From the NCBI GenBank assembly GCA_022494885.1, contig JAGVSM010004969.1, positions 1-64,000 of the forward strand: a stretch of DNA of 64,000 bases. Reading direction: 5' to 3'. Source of the stretch: Micrasema longulum. Lineage: Eukaryota > Arthropoda > Insecta > Trichoptera > Brachycentridae. Position numbers and translations under genes: made by a program. Each line of letters starts with the position of its first letter. Position 1 is the stretch's first letter. The notes under the pieces were generated by a model. The model saw only the letters and a program-made list of their open reading frames with translations. It did not search any database and was not told the origin of the DNA. Positions 1 through 13,200 of this stretch are shown in pieces.

Positions 1-560
1 ATAGGAACTCAGGATAACAATCATTTATGGGGCATAAAAAAAACATGGATTAGATCTTCCTCCTCGAGCTAATATTTGCACATGGCAAAGTTCCGCATAT
101 AGATTTTGAACTGGTGAGAACCATTACAACAGTACCCAATGCGCATTCTGCATAGTATAAAATATGTCTCAAATTTGCTCAGAATCACTCTGGAAAACCA
201 AGGCTTTTCTGTTACATTTTTTTTAGTTGGAAGACATGTTTTTCTTTGGCTTGGGAGGAGGGTTCCCAATATTATTACCATGTGCGAAGTTACTTCTCCT
301 TTGTCACAACGAAGAGATCATCTGTAAGAAATTACTATAGGCAGGATTCCCAAAATAGACCACCTCCTTTGCCAACGCGTTCACTTTTTCTTTACCGGGA
401 ATACTAAAATGGCTAGGGATCCAAGACATAACAATTTTTTATTTGATGCCTTTATAGTAAAGAAGAAGGAGATTAGTAAAGAATGAAGAAATCGAGTTTC
501 CATGTAGACGCAGAGCTCGTCTTCGGGATAAGAGGATGGGGATATTGAATTTTTTGTTAA
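1..560 (-). pseudogene. LINE relic: RNase H and C-terminal Cys/His region
   Basis: Conceptual translation of the minus strand, broken by stops and frameshifts, gives a degraded C-terminal part of a non-LTR retrotransposon polyprotein. Near 350-430 it reads WIPSHFSIPGKEKVNALAKE, close to the RNase H motif of I-group LINEs (W-x-P-S-H-x-G-I-x-G-N-E-x-A-D-x-L-A-K). Further on, around 40-160, come a stretch like RMRIGYCCNGSHQFKI and then LEEEDLIHVFFMPH, resembling the C-terminal Cys/His segment following RNase H in such elements. The element runs off the left edge. It is dead, and lies upstream of the TMED gene on the opposite strand. Confidence 0.6.
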
Positions 561-875
561 GTACTCAGGGAAACCAACAAAATAAAAAATTGCTATATTG
601 TGAGCATAAAGCGTACAAAAAAAACATTACAAAACATGATCGTCTTTGATGGGACCAGATTTACCTTAATTTAAAGATTTTATGTTTGTACTGTATGTAA
701 ATGTAGCCTTTTATAGTACTTTCTAAAAATATATATTATAGTCACTCTTATATGAACACGTTGCTTGTGGTTAATATTCCATGGATAATTTGTGAATGGT
801 AGATATGAAAATATTGAAAATTTAGAATCTGTCAAGCAATTCGAGTATTCGTGATTCCATGTTTTTTTATAAATA
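561..875 (+). promoter_or_regulatory. Upstream region and 5' UTR of the TMED gene
   Basis: No coding potential is visible between the LINE relic and the ATG at 876. The transcription start and promoter of the TMED gene should lie here. I see no clear TATA box at a sensible distance; the tttataaata string at about 867 is directly against the start codon and is better read as part of the leader. Assignment rests on position only. Confidence 0.3.
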
Positions 876-3452
876 ATGGCGCGACGGACGTGGCACGGTT
901 TATCGGTTATTTTCGTAATTTCCGTCTTATTTTCTGTTTCTATAGTAGGTGATGTGACTTCCACGGCACCATGGTACGAAAATCTACCTGCAGTGGCAAT
1001 GGATTATAAAGTTCACGTTGATGCTGGCAAAGAAGATTGTTATTTTCAATATGTTCAGCCGGGTGCGACATTATACATTAGTTTTCAGGTAAAATATTGA
1101 CTCTAGGATCTTATTTTAGTTGATGATTGAATTAATTATTTATCGATATCAATGGAAAAATGATTCTTATATATTTTTTTAACATTAAATTACTTTTTTT
1201 CTTTCATTCATTAAATGCTGATACTTTTTAGAGAAAGCTTTCCATGTGCAAATAATACTCATTTAAACGTTACAATTTTATGACTGGATTAATTTTGTTG
1301 ATCAAATAAAATTGGTTAGATTAAACATGACAAATTTAATTATTGAAATTTTTATTTTTAAATTCATGAACTCATCAAATCTGAATATGCCTATTAGAAG
1401 ATTGAAACAATTGATCGGCCGTGTAAGCAAGGGGAAATGTGCCTTGTGTATTTAAATTGACAGTAAATAAATGTTAGGATTAGTTATCAAAAAATGCCCT
1501 TTGAGTTACAAATGTAGTTTTAGCTTCCTTGTATAAAACCTCACAATTATGGGCAATTACTATTCTATTTTTGTTTCCTATTTACGGACGTAATGAAGAA
1601 TACAAATTTGTGTGCGAAATAAAACCAAAATCCTGATGAGTGTTTTCGACTCGATAGTTAGTTTCAGGTAAGAATCCCCAGGTAAGTAAATTTAGTGGAG
1701 ATTAGTCTGTTTCTCGTTGTACTAGTGAGAGTGTTTGCCTACTATGCCTTAGGCCTCTGGTTCGACTCTTGGCCAGGGCGCAGGCAAAATGGAATATTAA
1801 TTTAAAAGGATGATTTTCACTGTAATATTTAATAGTCGCGGACTGCATTTGAATTGTGAGACTCGGTCTCATGTCGCCTTCACAAATGACCGAGATACGC
1901 TTCAATATATTACAGTATTTTTCTTATTACAATTAAAATGCAATTCCACCAAGAAATGTCAATAGAAACTCAATATATTAAATTTACGAACATATAACAA
2001 CAGAGATAGAGAAAAATTTTGAGACGGAAATATGGAAGTCTAGACATTTACAGAGCTTATGACCTGTCATTGGCTGGTTTAAGTGGCCACTTCACACATC
2101 ATACACAGCATTTAAAGTGGCTACCAGCAGATGACAGGTCATAAGCCCTGTAAATGCCTAGACTTCCATATTTCTTTCTCTGTTGTAGTTACGTTAATCT
2201 TAATAACTCTCTTGAGGGTGAAGTCCAGTATTTGTCTACAAACATTTGGACAAACTAAAAATATTGTTCTCTTTATATTTTATTGTTTTTTTTGCTGTTA
2301 ATCTTGTATGTATTTAATGTTATGCAATGTGTACAATCGTGTAATTTTGGAAAATAAACTAAAAATGATTATTTTTTCAATTGGAGTACCAATGCACTAC
2401 TGGATGTGGATAGGGGAGATGATGATTCCCGTTTGTAACCATTTATTGATAACCTTTTGCAGGTCGTAAGAGGAGGAGATGGTATGGCTGGGTTTGCGGT
2501 CCGTCATCCCAATGGGCAAATAGTCCACCCATATGAATGGAAGGCTAGTTCCGAGTACACTGACCAATCATCAGCAGGCGGGTACTACTCGGTCTGTATA
2601 GATAACCAGTTCTCCCGATTTGCTGGGAAGCTGGTCAACCTATATCTGACTGTCATAAGATATGATCAGTGGGATAAACTTACTAAGGAAGTTGAAGAAA
2701 TGAACATGAACATGGAAAATTTCACTGTGAGTATTATATCATCTCATTTCTGCAAATAAACTAACAAACTCAGATAACCCCCGGGTTTCAAAGAGAAATA
2801 CATTTGTATACAACATTTGCAGTATTGAATGGTCACAAACAATATTTTTATTAATGTTGCTAGGCATAATATAATTGACTGTTTATACTTTAATCCCTTT
2901 TTTGTTTTATCACTTTAATTACGCAGTTTTTTATATTTTTAATAAGTTATTTAGTTTATGGACTGAAAAAAAAAACAAAATTTATCTTGGAATAATTTAT
3001 TTTTAATACTTTGAAAATAATAAATCATCTTTTCATTGTACAATAATTATTGTGAATGATAAAGTTTTATCAAAAACTATTAGTCTAGAACCTGATTCTT
3101 TTGTATAATGAATGTTATTTTAGTTGATTAGACAAAATGTAGGCAGGAATACGCCTAAGTGCTTTATTCATTTTAATTCAAATATATAATATTAGTCCCT
3201 CACATGTATTTTTATTGATTTCAGACTACAATTAAAACGGTGGAAAGAAATATAAATGAAATGCTTCAGTATCAGTACTATTCACGTGGCAGAGAAGCTA
3301 GAGATTATAATCTGCTTTCTGATAATAACACTTACATTATGAGATGGTCCATCGCACAAATCTTGGCAATTGCAGCAACTTCTGCACTCCAAATTTTCTT
3401 TGTAAGGAAATTGTTCGAGGTTAAAACAGGAAATACCAGATCTCGCATTTAA
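876..3452 (+). CDS. loj: p24/TMED family cargo receptor (logjam-like)
   Basis: Three exons, 876-1088, 2463-2726 and 3225-3452, all joined in phase 0 at GT-AG introns, give a complete 234-residue protein, the normal size for p24 proteins. Residues 1 to about 30 form a signal peptide. A GOLD domain follows (about 45-145, with two cysteines, in DCYFQY and SVCIDN, at the conserved disulfide positions), then a heptad-like region (about 150-190), one membrane span (RWSIAQILAIAATSALQIFF) and a short cytosolic tail beginning FFVRKLFEVK. p24 proteins cycle between ER and Golgi in COPII and COPI vesicles and select cargo; the FF pair in the tail is the usual COPII-binding feature. The motifs APWYENLPAVAMDYKV and VVRGGDGMAGFAV match my memory of the TMED6/logjam subgroup rather than the other p24 subfamilies. 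The family call is secure, the subgroup less so. In Drosophila logjam is needed for female egg-laying behaviour. Confidence 0.88.
1700..1920 (+). repeat. Degenerate tRNA-derived SINE-like sequence
   Basis: A tRNA-like head can be seen: an A-box-like stretch near 1721-1735 and a good B box, GGTTCGACTC, at about 1758-1767. The sequence then continues without tRNA structure. The surroundings (1915-1985) are shared with the hammerhead-bearing repeat near 44180-44245, so the SINE may sit next to or inside another element. Confidence 0.4.
1915..1985 (+). repeat. Fragment shared with the 44.1-kb hammerhead repeat
   Basis: The stretch reading attacaattaaaatgcaatt and continuing to actcaatatatta is nearly the same as 44185-44245 downstream of the hammerhead core. 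It contains no ribozyme core itself. It is a truncated copy of the same repeat unit. Confidence 0.5.
1997..2188. mobile_element. Fold-back (long inverted repeat) element, copy 1
   Basis: The sequence is an imperfect long hairpin. ACAACAGAGATAGAG at the left is matched by the inverted TCTTTCTCTGTTGT at the right. Inside, TATGGAAGTCTAGACATT and the inverted AATGCCTAGACTTCCATA, then CTTATGACCTGTCATTGGCT and its partner, continue the arms. A copy with better preserved arms is at 48397-48596. It codes for nothing and is best described as a fold-back MITE. The sequence after it (2189-2265) is also shared with 48598-48680, so the hairpin is part of a larger repeat. Confidence 0.7.
2727..3224 (+). 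other. Intron 2 of the TMED gene
   Basis: Begins GTGAGTATT and ends ATTTCAG. AT-rich, with no coding signal or recognisable repeat. Confidence 0.8.
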
Positions 3453-3860
3453 CTGTTTACTAGTGCGTTTTAAGGTAAATCTGAAACTGGTCCTCAATAT
3501 GTCACAATTTATGCAAGACTTAAATAATACAGACGATGTACTGAAACTATACTTTGTATCGGTGTTGTGAGTTGACTTTAAAAGCTGACTGTAATGATAA
3601 TATGCCTTTACTAATTTATTCACTCATCAAGTCATTTTATCAAAAATGTACCTGGTGTTGAATATTTATCAATTTTTAATTGACATATTTTAAAGCTTTG
3701 AAACTAAAATTTAAAAATACACTAAGGACTCGTATGATTTGCTGAGTTACTTACATAAAGGAGATTAAGTGATTTATTGATTTAAGTGTATAAACTGTAT
3801 AATTGGCATTCCAACTAAACTACTTATAGGTGTACTTAAAAAATGAATAAAAAAATTAGT
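3453..3860 (+). terminator. 3' UTR and poly(A) signal of the TMED gene
   Basis: After the TAA at 3450-3452 an AT-rich leaderless stretch runs to an AATAAA hexamer at about 3846-3851, the first strong poly(A) signal downstream. Another AATAAA-like site is at about 3914. Transcripts probably end near 3870, leaving only about 350 bases before the 3' end of the convergent ephexin gene. Confidence 0.5.
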
Positions 3861-4234
3861 TTTGTTTAATTGATGTATTTATTTTTAAAAGATATATTTT
3901 TATAAAATTTGTTAATAAATGTTTTACAACTTAAATATATAGTTTTACTGATCCACATAGGAATGTTTTCTTTACACAAACTTAGATGTACAACAATAAA
4001 TAGCATTAACAGTCTTAAATCTTATATGTATTACAACATAATTATTGAATGTTACATAATTACAAAGAACTTTATTTTATCTTATGATATACAATACTAC
4101 TGTTTTAATTAAGTACACAACTAAATCATAAAATGTACATACATATTGCTGAGCAGGTAAAAATGAGTAATATTTGAAGAGTTAATAACAACATACAATG
4201 TAAGGTGAAATGTGCAATTTGTGTCAGTGATTAC

Positions 4235-4708
4235 TTTATTATGTACATCATTATGTACCTACAACTGGATACAATATGATCACAACATTTAAGAGGGTAA
4301 TTACAAATTGAAAATCACAATACTAGATAAGTTAAATAATATTAAACATATACCATTTTGTATATTATGTAACCTACAACATATTCATTTTTAAATCTAG
4401 GTATGTTCAATCTTGTTTTTCTGTAATGTTTACGAGTATGTATATTAACATTATATGATGTAAAATATATATTTGAAGACAAAACTGCATGAGTTAGGGA
4501 TATTTTATCCCTGCAGATAGGTTATTTTGTACACTTGAGAGCTTGAGGAAGCATTAGGCGGTGCAGTGTTATTATGTTACGTCACAATATTTGCAAACAA
4601 GGTTTTATAACTTATTGACTTGACTAATGCTCAAAACTTAATCAGGTATATTTACAGACAGATTCTATAAAGGAATTTTCTTGTGTAATCAAAATGATTC
4701 TTTCAAAT
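4235..4708 (-). terminator. 3' UTR and poly(A) signal of the ephexin gene
   Basis: The minus-strand sequence after the ephexin stop (TAA at 4711-4709) is noncoding, and its first clear poly(A) hexamer AATAAA is at 4240-4235. The 3' UTR would be about 500 bases. The actual cleavage site is not visible from sequence. Confidence 0.45.
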
Positions 4709-7276
4709 TTATTTCTTTTTGTTCTGGCCGAGATAGTTCCCCGTGAGAGCTAAAAGTCTGTATCTTTGCCTGAGGTTTCTTGCTCGAACATGCGGGGATG
4801 CAATTTCAACAGTATAAGTTCCTGGAAACCAACCTTTCTCACCGTCTCTAATTCGTTCGCCGTGGTACCATCCTGAAATGTGTTACATTGTTATTTTACT
4901 TACTGTAAGTATATTGCATTCTGATGCGAATTCGAATCACAACTCTGGTGGGTGTGAGACACTTAGGTAGAAGGGGAAATTACAGTCAGCCAAAAAGCCA
5001 AGAGTAAACATTTTAAGCATTACTGATTCCGAAATAGTAGTGCTGGGCGTAAAGCAAAATGCTTGGTGACTATAAAACATGATAGTGATGTATGTACATA
5101 CATGAAATGCAGATTAGTGGTAATTAATCTCATTAAAATATATAAATTGCATGCATTAAAAATGTACAAGTAAAATATTTAAATATTTATTTGGTCTAAA
5201 ATACCTAATTAAATTTATTGTTAATGAACTATAATATAACATTTAAGTCTTATTTCAACAAAAGATTATACAATATTAAGCTCTAAGCATTAGTTGCTTT
5301 GTTATTTTGATGGAATAAGATAATTATTATCTAAGATTTATATTTATTGTTTAAACAAAATTGTAAATGCAAAATAAACGTAATAATTACATTTCATATA
5401 AAAAGTAATACATATAAAATAAATAAACTGTTGGAGTGCCTCAGTATCTGTTTATTAATAAATGTGTTTTGAATTGATTGGGTGAAATTATAATTATTTA
5501 TATAATACATTCAAAATATATTTTATTAGGTAAGGTAGTGAAATAAAAAGAATTATTTTATAAATATATTTTACCCACTGACAACCACTAAACAGGCCAG
5601 TTTTTTTATAAAATCCAACAAAATATAACATTTAATTTATTAGTCCCAGAAAAACTCACTTTATGCGGGTTTTTGACTCCCCTTTATCCAAAAGAAGTAT
5701 AGTATAAGTCTATGTAAGTATAAAATAAAGTCCCTTTTTATCCAATTGCATTTCAACAATAAAAAATGCCAATTGTAAAAAATTGATTGGTCAACTAATC
5801 CTTTTTATTTCACTTAAATTGTTAGCAGTAATTAATTTGATTCACATATTGTACTAATTATTTAAGTTATATTAGATTATAATATTAAAAATAACTTCTT
5901 ATCTTGTCAAATTAGTTTTTGTTTAAGACTGATTATATCGTATATGATGTAGTTTTTTTTTTAGGAGTAACTACATCCGAGGGCATTTCTTTTACTTAAA
6001 AACTACAATTAAATTTAAAATCTTAAGATGGTGATAAAAAAATTGATGAAATATTGTATATTCAATGAGATGTTGTAAATGGTATAAAAATGAGACAATG
6101 CTAATAAAAAATTTGGGGGTTTCAAGGGTGAAATAATAATAATAATAATTTTGTACTACATAAAAAGTATGCACTATTTTTTTGGTTAAAATATTTTTAT
6201 TTGTTACAAAATAAGACATCAATTTTATATTTGAATGATTTTGTAAAATATGCAGGTATCATAATATTACATGATACAATTTATTTTCTATTCAAATCCT
6301 GTTTGATCTTGAGGTAAACTTAGTAAATATTTTGAGATATTCAATAAGTAATAATTGACGGAATGTTTTTTTTTCATTTCTAAAACACCAGTTAATTAGG
6401 TGGAGTTTTATTAGATAGATTTCATGTGTTAATACAAATTTCGTGAAAATATGTGTTATTACCTCATAACAATGGGGTTCTAGAAAGAATTGTCAATAAA
6501 ACATGAATTATTGTATTATTAAATAGTTTTTTTCAAAAAGCACTTGCAGCAAATAAATGTAATTATGTCTTGCACATGTATTATGTATTTTAAGAATGAA
6601 GAAAAAAACACAAAAGCGACAAACACTACATGGATTTTTGACTATGCATTCAATGGGTTCTACACCACTATGTTTATTAATATAATATAGTTAGTAAAAA
6701 AAGCAAATGAGGATGGCAAATGGTAGAGCATTCTTCAAAGAAATTTTAGACTGTTAGATAAAATTTTATATGTTAGATTTATTTTTAAAAAAGAACACTA
6801 TTTTAGGGAAGTATTTCTCAGGCGAAGAAAAGTTATGTTTGTAAAGTTTAAAAAAATATTTCTATAAAAAACTAGTATTTTTCTTGTTTATTTAGTTTTA
6901 AACAAAACATTGATAATATTTTACTGACTTGTAGTGAAATATATCAGAAAATAGCAAAAATTAGGCTGAGAAATACCAATTTGATGATATGGGATTAAAA
7001 TATGGATTAATTTGAATGATGATGAGCATGAGGTTACATGATGCACCAAATGATCTTAGAATAATACTAACCATCTGCCATCTTTTTATTAACATTGACA
7101 ATGTCTCCCTTCTGCAGATTTAACTCGTCAGGTTGTGTGGACTGGTAATTGTACACAGCAGCAACTTGCGGACAATCCCAACCTTCGTAGACTGTCTCTT
7201 CTGGGTTGCTGGACGTTGGAGGTACACAAGCCTCCATCCAACGTTGTCTATCCGACTCTCTCACGCATGACAAGAG
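4709..7276 (-). CDS. Exn: Ephexin exons: end of PH domain and SH3 domain
   Basis: Two exons, 7276-7072 and 4872-4709, joined in phase 1. The first carries the C-terminal PH helix (SDRQRWMEAC) and the first half of an SH3 domain, with ALYDY replaced by AVYNYQSTQPDELNLQKGD. The second supplies GWYHGERIRDGEKGWFPGTY, including the SH3 tryptophan and the P-x-x-Y site, then EIASPHVRARNLRQRYRLL. The phrase N-L-R/K-x-x-x-R-x after the SH3 domain and a short lysine tail are features of vertebrate ephexins. The intron 4873-7071 holds no recognisable gene or repeat. Confidence 0.88.
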
Positions 7277-10200
7277 CTAAAAATATAACATTTTATTTTT
7301 CACATAATTAAATAACAGAAAATTCTGTAGAAAATTACAAAAATAAGATTTATGATAAATGAATTATGACATACATAATGCATGTCTTTTATTGAACCAT
7401 CATTTGACTCATTTTGACTATTTTTTATGATGGCATTATGAATCGGGTTGTGGTCCCGTGGCTAGTGTTGCTTGATATTTTTTAATTTGCTAATAGTGGG
7501 TTATTTAAAACTCATTAAAAATTGATGGATGTCTCTGATAATCATGTTTAGGAAACCAATTTTTAGTTTCAATATGTATAGTTGTATACCATTTCCATAA
7601 AAATAATTATACATGTACTTGGATTTAACTGGACGATTTTCTGAGAGCCAAAGAAGTAAAAGTAAATAATATTTGTGTTTTTTTATTTATTTTTCAAACA
7701 TATGACAAAAATAACACAAGATAAGTTGGTGATGATAATTAATGATATAGGTACATGTAAAATGATTAAATACAGAAACCGTTTAGTCTAAATTGCATAA
7801 TTGATAAAAAATTTTAAAGTTTTCATAAAAAATATAAGATCATACCATTTCGACAGTTTTGTTTTCATAGTTTTCCAGCATTGTGAGTAATAATGTATAT
7901 TTTCCAGCACTTTCTTTTACTGGAGACGGTCCCATCATATCGCTTGTAGTTATTTCGAGTAATGATCTTTTGCAGTAATCAACAACTACATACACATCCT
8001 CACTAAAAAATATATAATTAAAGAAATTATAAGATAAAACAAAAATATATTTTTAAAGATATTTATAGGGTATTTTCACAAGTTGGGAGTGTTGTTTCAC
8101 GTCAAAAAGACAATATTTAAAATTTAATGAGGATTTTTACGGATCTAATGATATAACTATCAATGTATTCATAACAAGTTTCATTGATAATTTTCGGGTT
8201 TAAAAATGAGCATATACAAAACGACTCGCAGTTGGCATAACGTCATTTTGATGTCACGCATCATGACCGCCGACTGCGCTTTTAATAAACACTTCTAATA
8301 AACATTGTGTATAAGTTTGGCGCTAAAACGTCATTCGTGCCGTTTTTCCCACAGGGCATGATAAGCCTCATTTTCGGGTAACTAAAAATATGCATACATA
8401 TTTTAAACCCTCGTAAAAAAATATTGATACTGTTACCATTGTATTTTTTTGCTTATTTAAAAATAAAAAACAATTTTAAAACTTGAAAAGACCCTATTAT
8501 TAATAGTGTACCTTTTTTTCTTTGTCACTATTAGAAGATCTGTAAATAAGAACATATATAATGATATTTTTGTAACTTTTCTTCCAAACGTCAGCTTAGA
8601 TTGATCTTCTCCTCTCCACACCAGGTGAGTAAGTTCTCCTGATCTGACAAGCCACCTCTGTGGTTCGTTACTATTTTTCTTATCATTTTTAGGCGAAATA
8701 ATTGGTATTTCTTGAATGTGAGAAGGGAATTCAATTTGTGAGGAGATATTTTTGATTTCTTCCATACGTTCTACATTACGAGCACCTTCATTGCATTGCG
8801 ACACAATCTAGAAAAAGTAATAAAAAAATAAAATATTACAAAAGTGCACACGCTATCTATTATTTGAAATAAATTAAAAAGATGATAATATTTTCTCTAT
8901 AATGTAGATACATATTATATCTATGTACATATATAAAACACAAGAGCCTGACTCTTTTTTGGCAAGTTCAACCTGAATTGTTCTTTTTTTATTTCTTTAT
9001 GTATGTTTTAATGTTAAATAAAGGTTTATTAATAAAAAAAACTAAGGGTATTAAAAGCAAAAAATATTCATTCCCTCGACAAAGTCTAATCCAATTTAAG
9101 AAAGCAGATGGGATGTCTAATCCTTAGGTAAATATCACTCAATCAAAGACATTTTGTACACATAAAATTTTGATAATAATAATTTATGATAAACATTAAT
9201 CTAACTTTATTTTAAAGCTTTGATTACCTAGCATATTACATATGCATACATATGCATATACATATTTACATTATATTTCCAAAAATGGAAAAAATTCTTA
9301 TGTATGAAGCCTATGTCAAATCTAAAATATGCAACAACTATGGGGAACAGAAAACCAAAATGACATAAACAGACTACAACGACAGCAAAATAAAATATTG
9401 ACGCTAGAATATGACCTCCCTTATCTAACACCAACTAAAGAACTCGATAAAATGTATTTATAAGTTAGCCACTGATATCATTGTAGACAAAGAACTAAAG
9501 CTTGAAAAAAATTGTAATAAACATGGACATAATACAAAAATATCAGAACAATATCACATACATTCTAAAACATGGCAAGGACAATCGAGACTAATAAATC
9601 AGGGACTGAAATTATACAATAAACTACCAGACAAAACTAAACAAAAGACTCTGACAAACTTTTAAAAAGATATAAAAAATATTATTATCAACTACAGAGT
9701 ATGAATAAAAAATTAAATATTATTTTTGTAAAATGAATGTAATAATCCGTAAAGGTTAATAAATAAATTTTCAAATAAAAAATTGAAAAAATAATTGGCT
9801 ATTCACATATCACTATTACTGTATATGGTGTGCTTATATTTGACATATTATAGTAATAATTTTATTCTACTCGAATGAGGAAGTTCAGTGCTACAGCAAA
9901 TGAGGAATTTCAGCCCTACGGGAAATTGGATACAAAAAATGATTTCTTGCGTGTGGTAAAAATTCGAGCATTAAATTGTATGGCAAAGTTTCTTGAAAAT
10001 GTTTGAAAAAAACAATTTTAATAAAAACCAACAACTTTGAACGACGTCACTAGTTCTTCCGAATCAACCGATGGTAGAGTATTGTGATAGATTTTCGGTT
10101 TACAGGAAGTCAATTCACCAATCAGCAGAACTCATTGAAGTGAACTTGTGAGTTCACACGCGGAGTAATTTCAAAACTACTAAACTTTAAAAAATCATAA

Positions 10201-13200
10201 CACTGATAATATGATACATTAAAATATATTTTTTTTTAAATTGCCCTAGTTTAATGGTCTATTAACAAATAAAAAAAAACTACTGAACTTCCTCAGCGCT
10301 GTGTCTACATTTAGATGAAAAAAATGTGCTTTATCTATAGCCATCTGTAAGGCTTTATCCCACTGATTTGATCAGTGACATATATTCTTTTGCACTTTTG
10401 ACAACATACCTTTATATTTTTAGCAGTTGAATATGTGATTAAGCTGTATATTAAATATTATGTTTAATGACAACTTACATTATTTAATGTTGCCAGTGCA
10501 TCTAAACAGGGTTGATATTCATCATCCAGAGCATTTAATTTCTTAAGAACAGCATCCAATAGAAGTGGTAATCGTGTGGCCCTTTGCATTGGTAGCATCA
10601 AGAAAGAATTCAAACAGAGACATTGACAAATTGGCTGGGATTCTATTTGATTCAAAATCTCATTGAATTTCGGGTCCAGCTTCAATTTCTTTAATGTTTT
10701 TACAATGAAAACTTGACTCTCGCAATATTTTACATATACGTGAAAATTCTTTTTTGCGTGGGTTTTCACAATTTCGCACAACCCCCGTAGAAGTATGTTT
10801 TCTTGCCAGCATTGTTCTAGATCAGCTAAGAGCTGTTCAGAACATCGTTTTACTGGAAATTAAAAAAAAAAACATTTAACAACAATACTAGTATATTATT
10901 AAAAATAATACATATTTATAAATAAATACCTGGTGGTATATTTCCAAATAAGATATTTTTATCAGTTTTAGAGATAATTCTTTCGTCTCCAAATGCAGGA
11001 TGAGATATAAAGATAGATTCGAGAACAGTCAGCGAATTTAAATATGATGCTTCACTCGATATTATTTCAAACATGGCTTCTTGTAACTTTTTCTGGTTTG
11101 GAGTTAATGTACCTGAAGGAAGTCAAAATTTAAAGTTAATATGAGAAAAATGATATCTGAAAAGAGAATTTTGTCAATTTAAGACCTTAAAACTATAGAA
11201 AATGCCAACTCAGATTAAAAATAGTAACCAGTATATTACATATGTTTTAAAGAAAATAATAATAATGGTTTATTAACAAAAATTACAATTTCTTTTTCTA
11301 CTACAGACATACTTAGGTAATATATTTCTCTGGATTATGTCTAGTCTGCCTAACTAGGTACAACATGTTTTAAGGCAGACATTTTTATGCAAAAATAAAC
11401 AATCACATGACTACCTACTAGTTAATTTATTATAAAGTTATACAATATATATACCATTTATTATTTTAGAAGATTTTTTAGTAAGTTTTCCGATTTTTCT
11501 CTACCTAAATCCAGTAACCATTTTATTACAAATTTGTTTAATAGAATTCGGGTCATGGTTTTGTAATGTTCGGGTAACATATTGAATATTTTGGGGTCCA
11601 GAAACCTGAAATTTCTTTGCCCGAATTCAGAATTTGTGGTAGACCCCATGACCCATCCTTTAGTTTGACTTCTAGTAGTGTAGGAGTGTTCTTTTTGGGA
11701 TTTGGTAGAATAATTTACTTTCACAAACATAATTATTTTAGATATGTGGTAATGTTTGGTATATGTTGCATAACAGTAAGAAAATCGTGTGGAAAAATAG
11801 ATGGGTACAGTAAGTAGCAACTTACTCAAGATTGCCGAGTTGATGACTTCAGGTATTTCACACCAAAGTGTACGGGAGGGGCCTTTCTGTGGACTCACAA
11901 GAGTCATGGCTGATGGTCTCTGGACAGGGTTACCATTCTTAGTTCCTTCTTTAAAATTGGCAATTTCTTCATATCCGTCAGAATCAGAATAGTTGCTGAT
12001 TTCATGGCATACAGACTAAAAATAAAATAGTTACACAGGGTAAAGAACAAGTGAACCCTAAATTTTATTTTAATGTATTAGAAATATCTTCATGCATAAA
12101 AGTAAGATAATCAGTTTTCTGCCTTAGGTGCCAATCTAGGATAGTATAACAAAACACCCAGTCCAACTGGAAAATCTAACTGGGGAACATAGTGATATAT
12201 TTTTATTCTGATTGTAGAAAATGAAGTAATAAATTTGAGATAGATCCCTGTCCTGAGTGTCCAGTAGTGTTGATACCGAAGAGTTTTGGGGGTAAACATC
12301 CCAATTCGCAACAACTTGATTCCAAATTGTAAACTACTATGTATTTTATTTTATTTTTAAATTAGGGTAGCAATAGTCTTTTATTGTGTTTATAAAATCT
12401 GAAATGTTTTTATTTGCTTTTTAAACAAAGATTTAATACCATTTATGAAGACATCTCAGTTTTTGAAGATTTGTAGTTACCAATTTCTGCCAGAAACCTG
12501 ACGAAATATAGTTAGCATTTGATGATGGAATAGTATTCAAAATATTTTTAAAACTATTAGGATACAGGATACTTATTTGATATGTAAATGAGTTGGCCTC
12601 CAGTTTACCTCTATTTTGGCGGCATCATAGAATTGATAGAGTGGTTCCTGGTTGAACATTCCCAGCGGGGGGAGTAGAGTATCAGGTAGGCTTGGAGCTG
12701 TAGTGGAACATGTCCCTCCCCCACTCAACGTGCTGCTAGCTCCGCTACTTGTAGAGATATTCCCTATTTGATATAGGCCCACTTCTGCGTACCTAGAAAG
12801 AAAAATAAAATTATCATAGATATACGACATCAACAGTTTAAATAACAATATACTTCCATTGAATAAACTTTTGTTTAACAAAGTTCTCCAAATTTTTTAT
12901 AAAAATAATAAATTATGATTACATTTTCGTGGAATGTTGAATACTGTATAAACAATGACCAATTTTTATAAGTTAAATACTTTTGCAATTTTGATATTAT
13001 GATGATATTCATAGGATGATAATTATTAACATAATAATACATTGAATAAAAATAAAACCAATCACATACCAAGATGTACTTGATGTTCTTTCTTTTGGAT
13101 TTCCATTTGACTCAGGCTTGTATTGTTCATTAGCTTTGAATAGACCACATTCGGCATACCATGATGTAGTGTTTGAAGAACGTTTGTCCTTTTTACTCCC

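Larger units (their letters stand above)
1089..2462 (+). other. Intron 1 of the TMED gene
   Basis: This intron begins GTAAAATATT after CAG and ends TTTTGCAG. It carries three repeat segments listed separately: part of a repeat shared with 36.5 kb, a tRNA-like SINE relic and a fold-back element. Nothing else in it looks coding. Confidence 0.8.

Noticed and set aside
1630..1665. CCTGATGAGTGTTTTCGACTC looked like a hammerhead start (CUGAUGA)
   Set aside because: What follows is GATAG, not GAAA, and stem II would have to use core bases; the paralogue at 36520 lacks the core as well.
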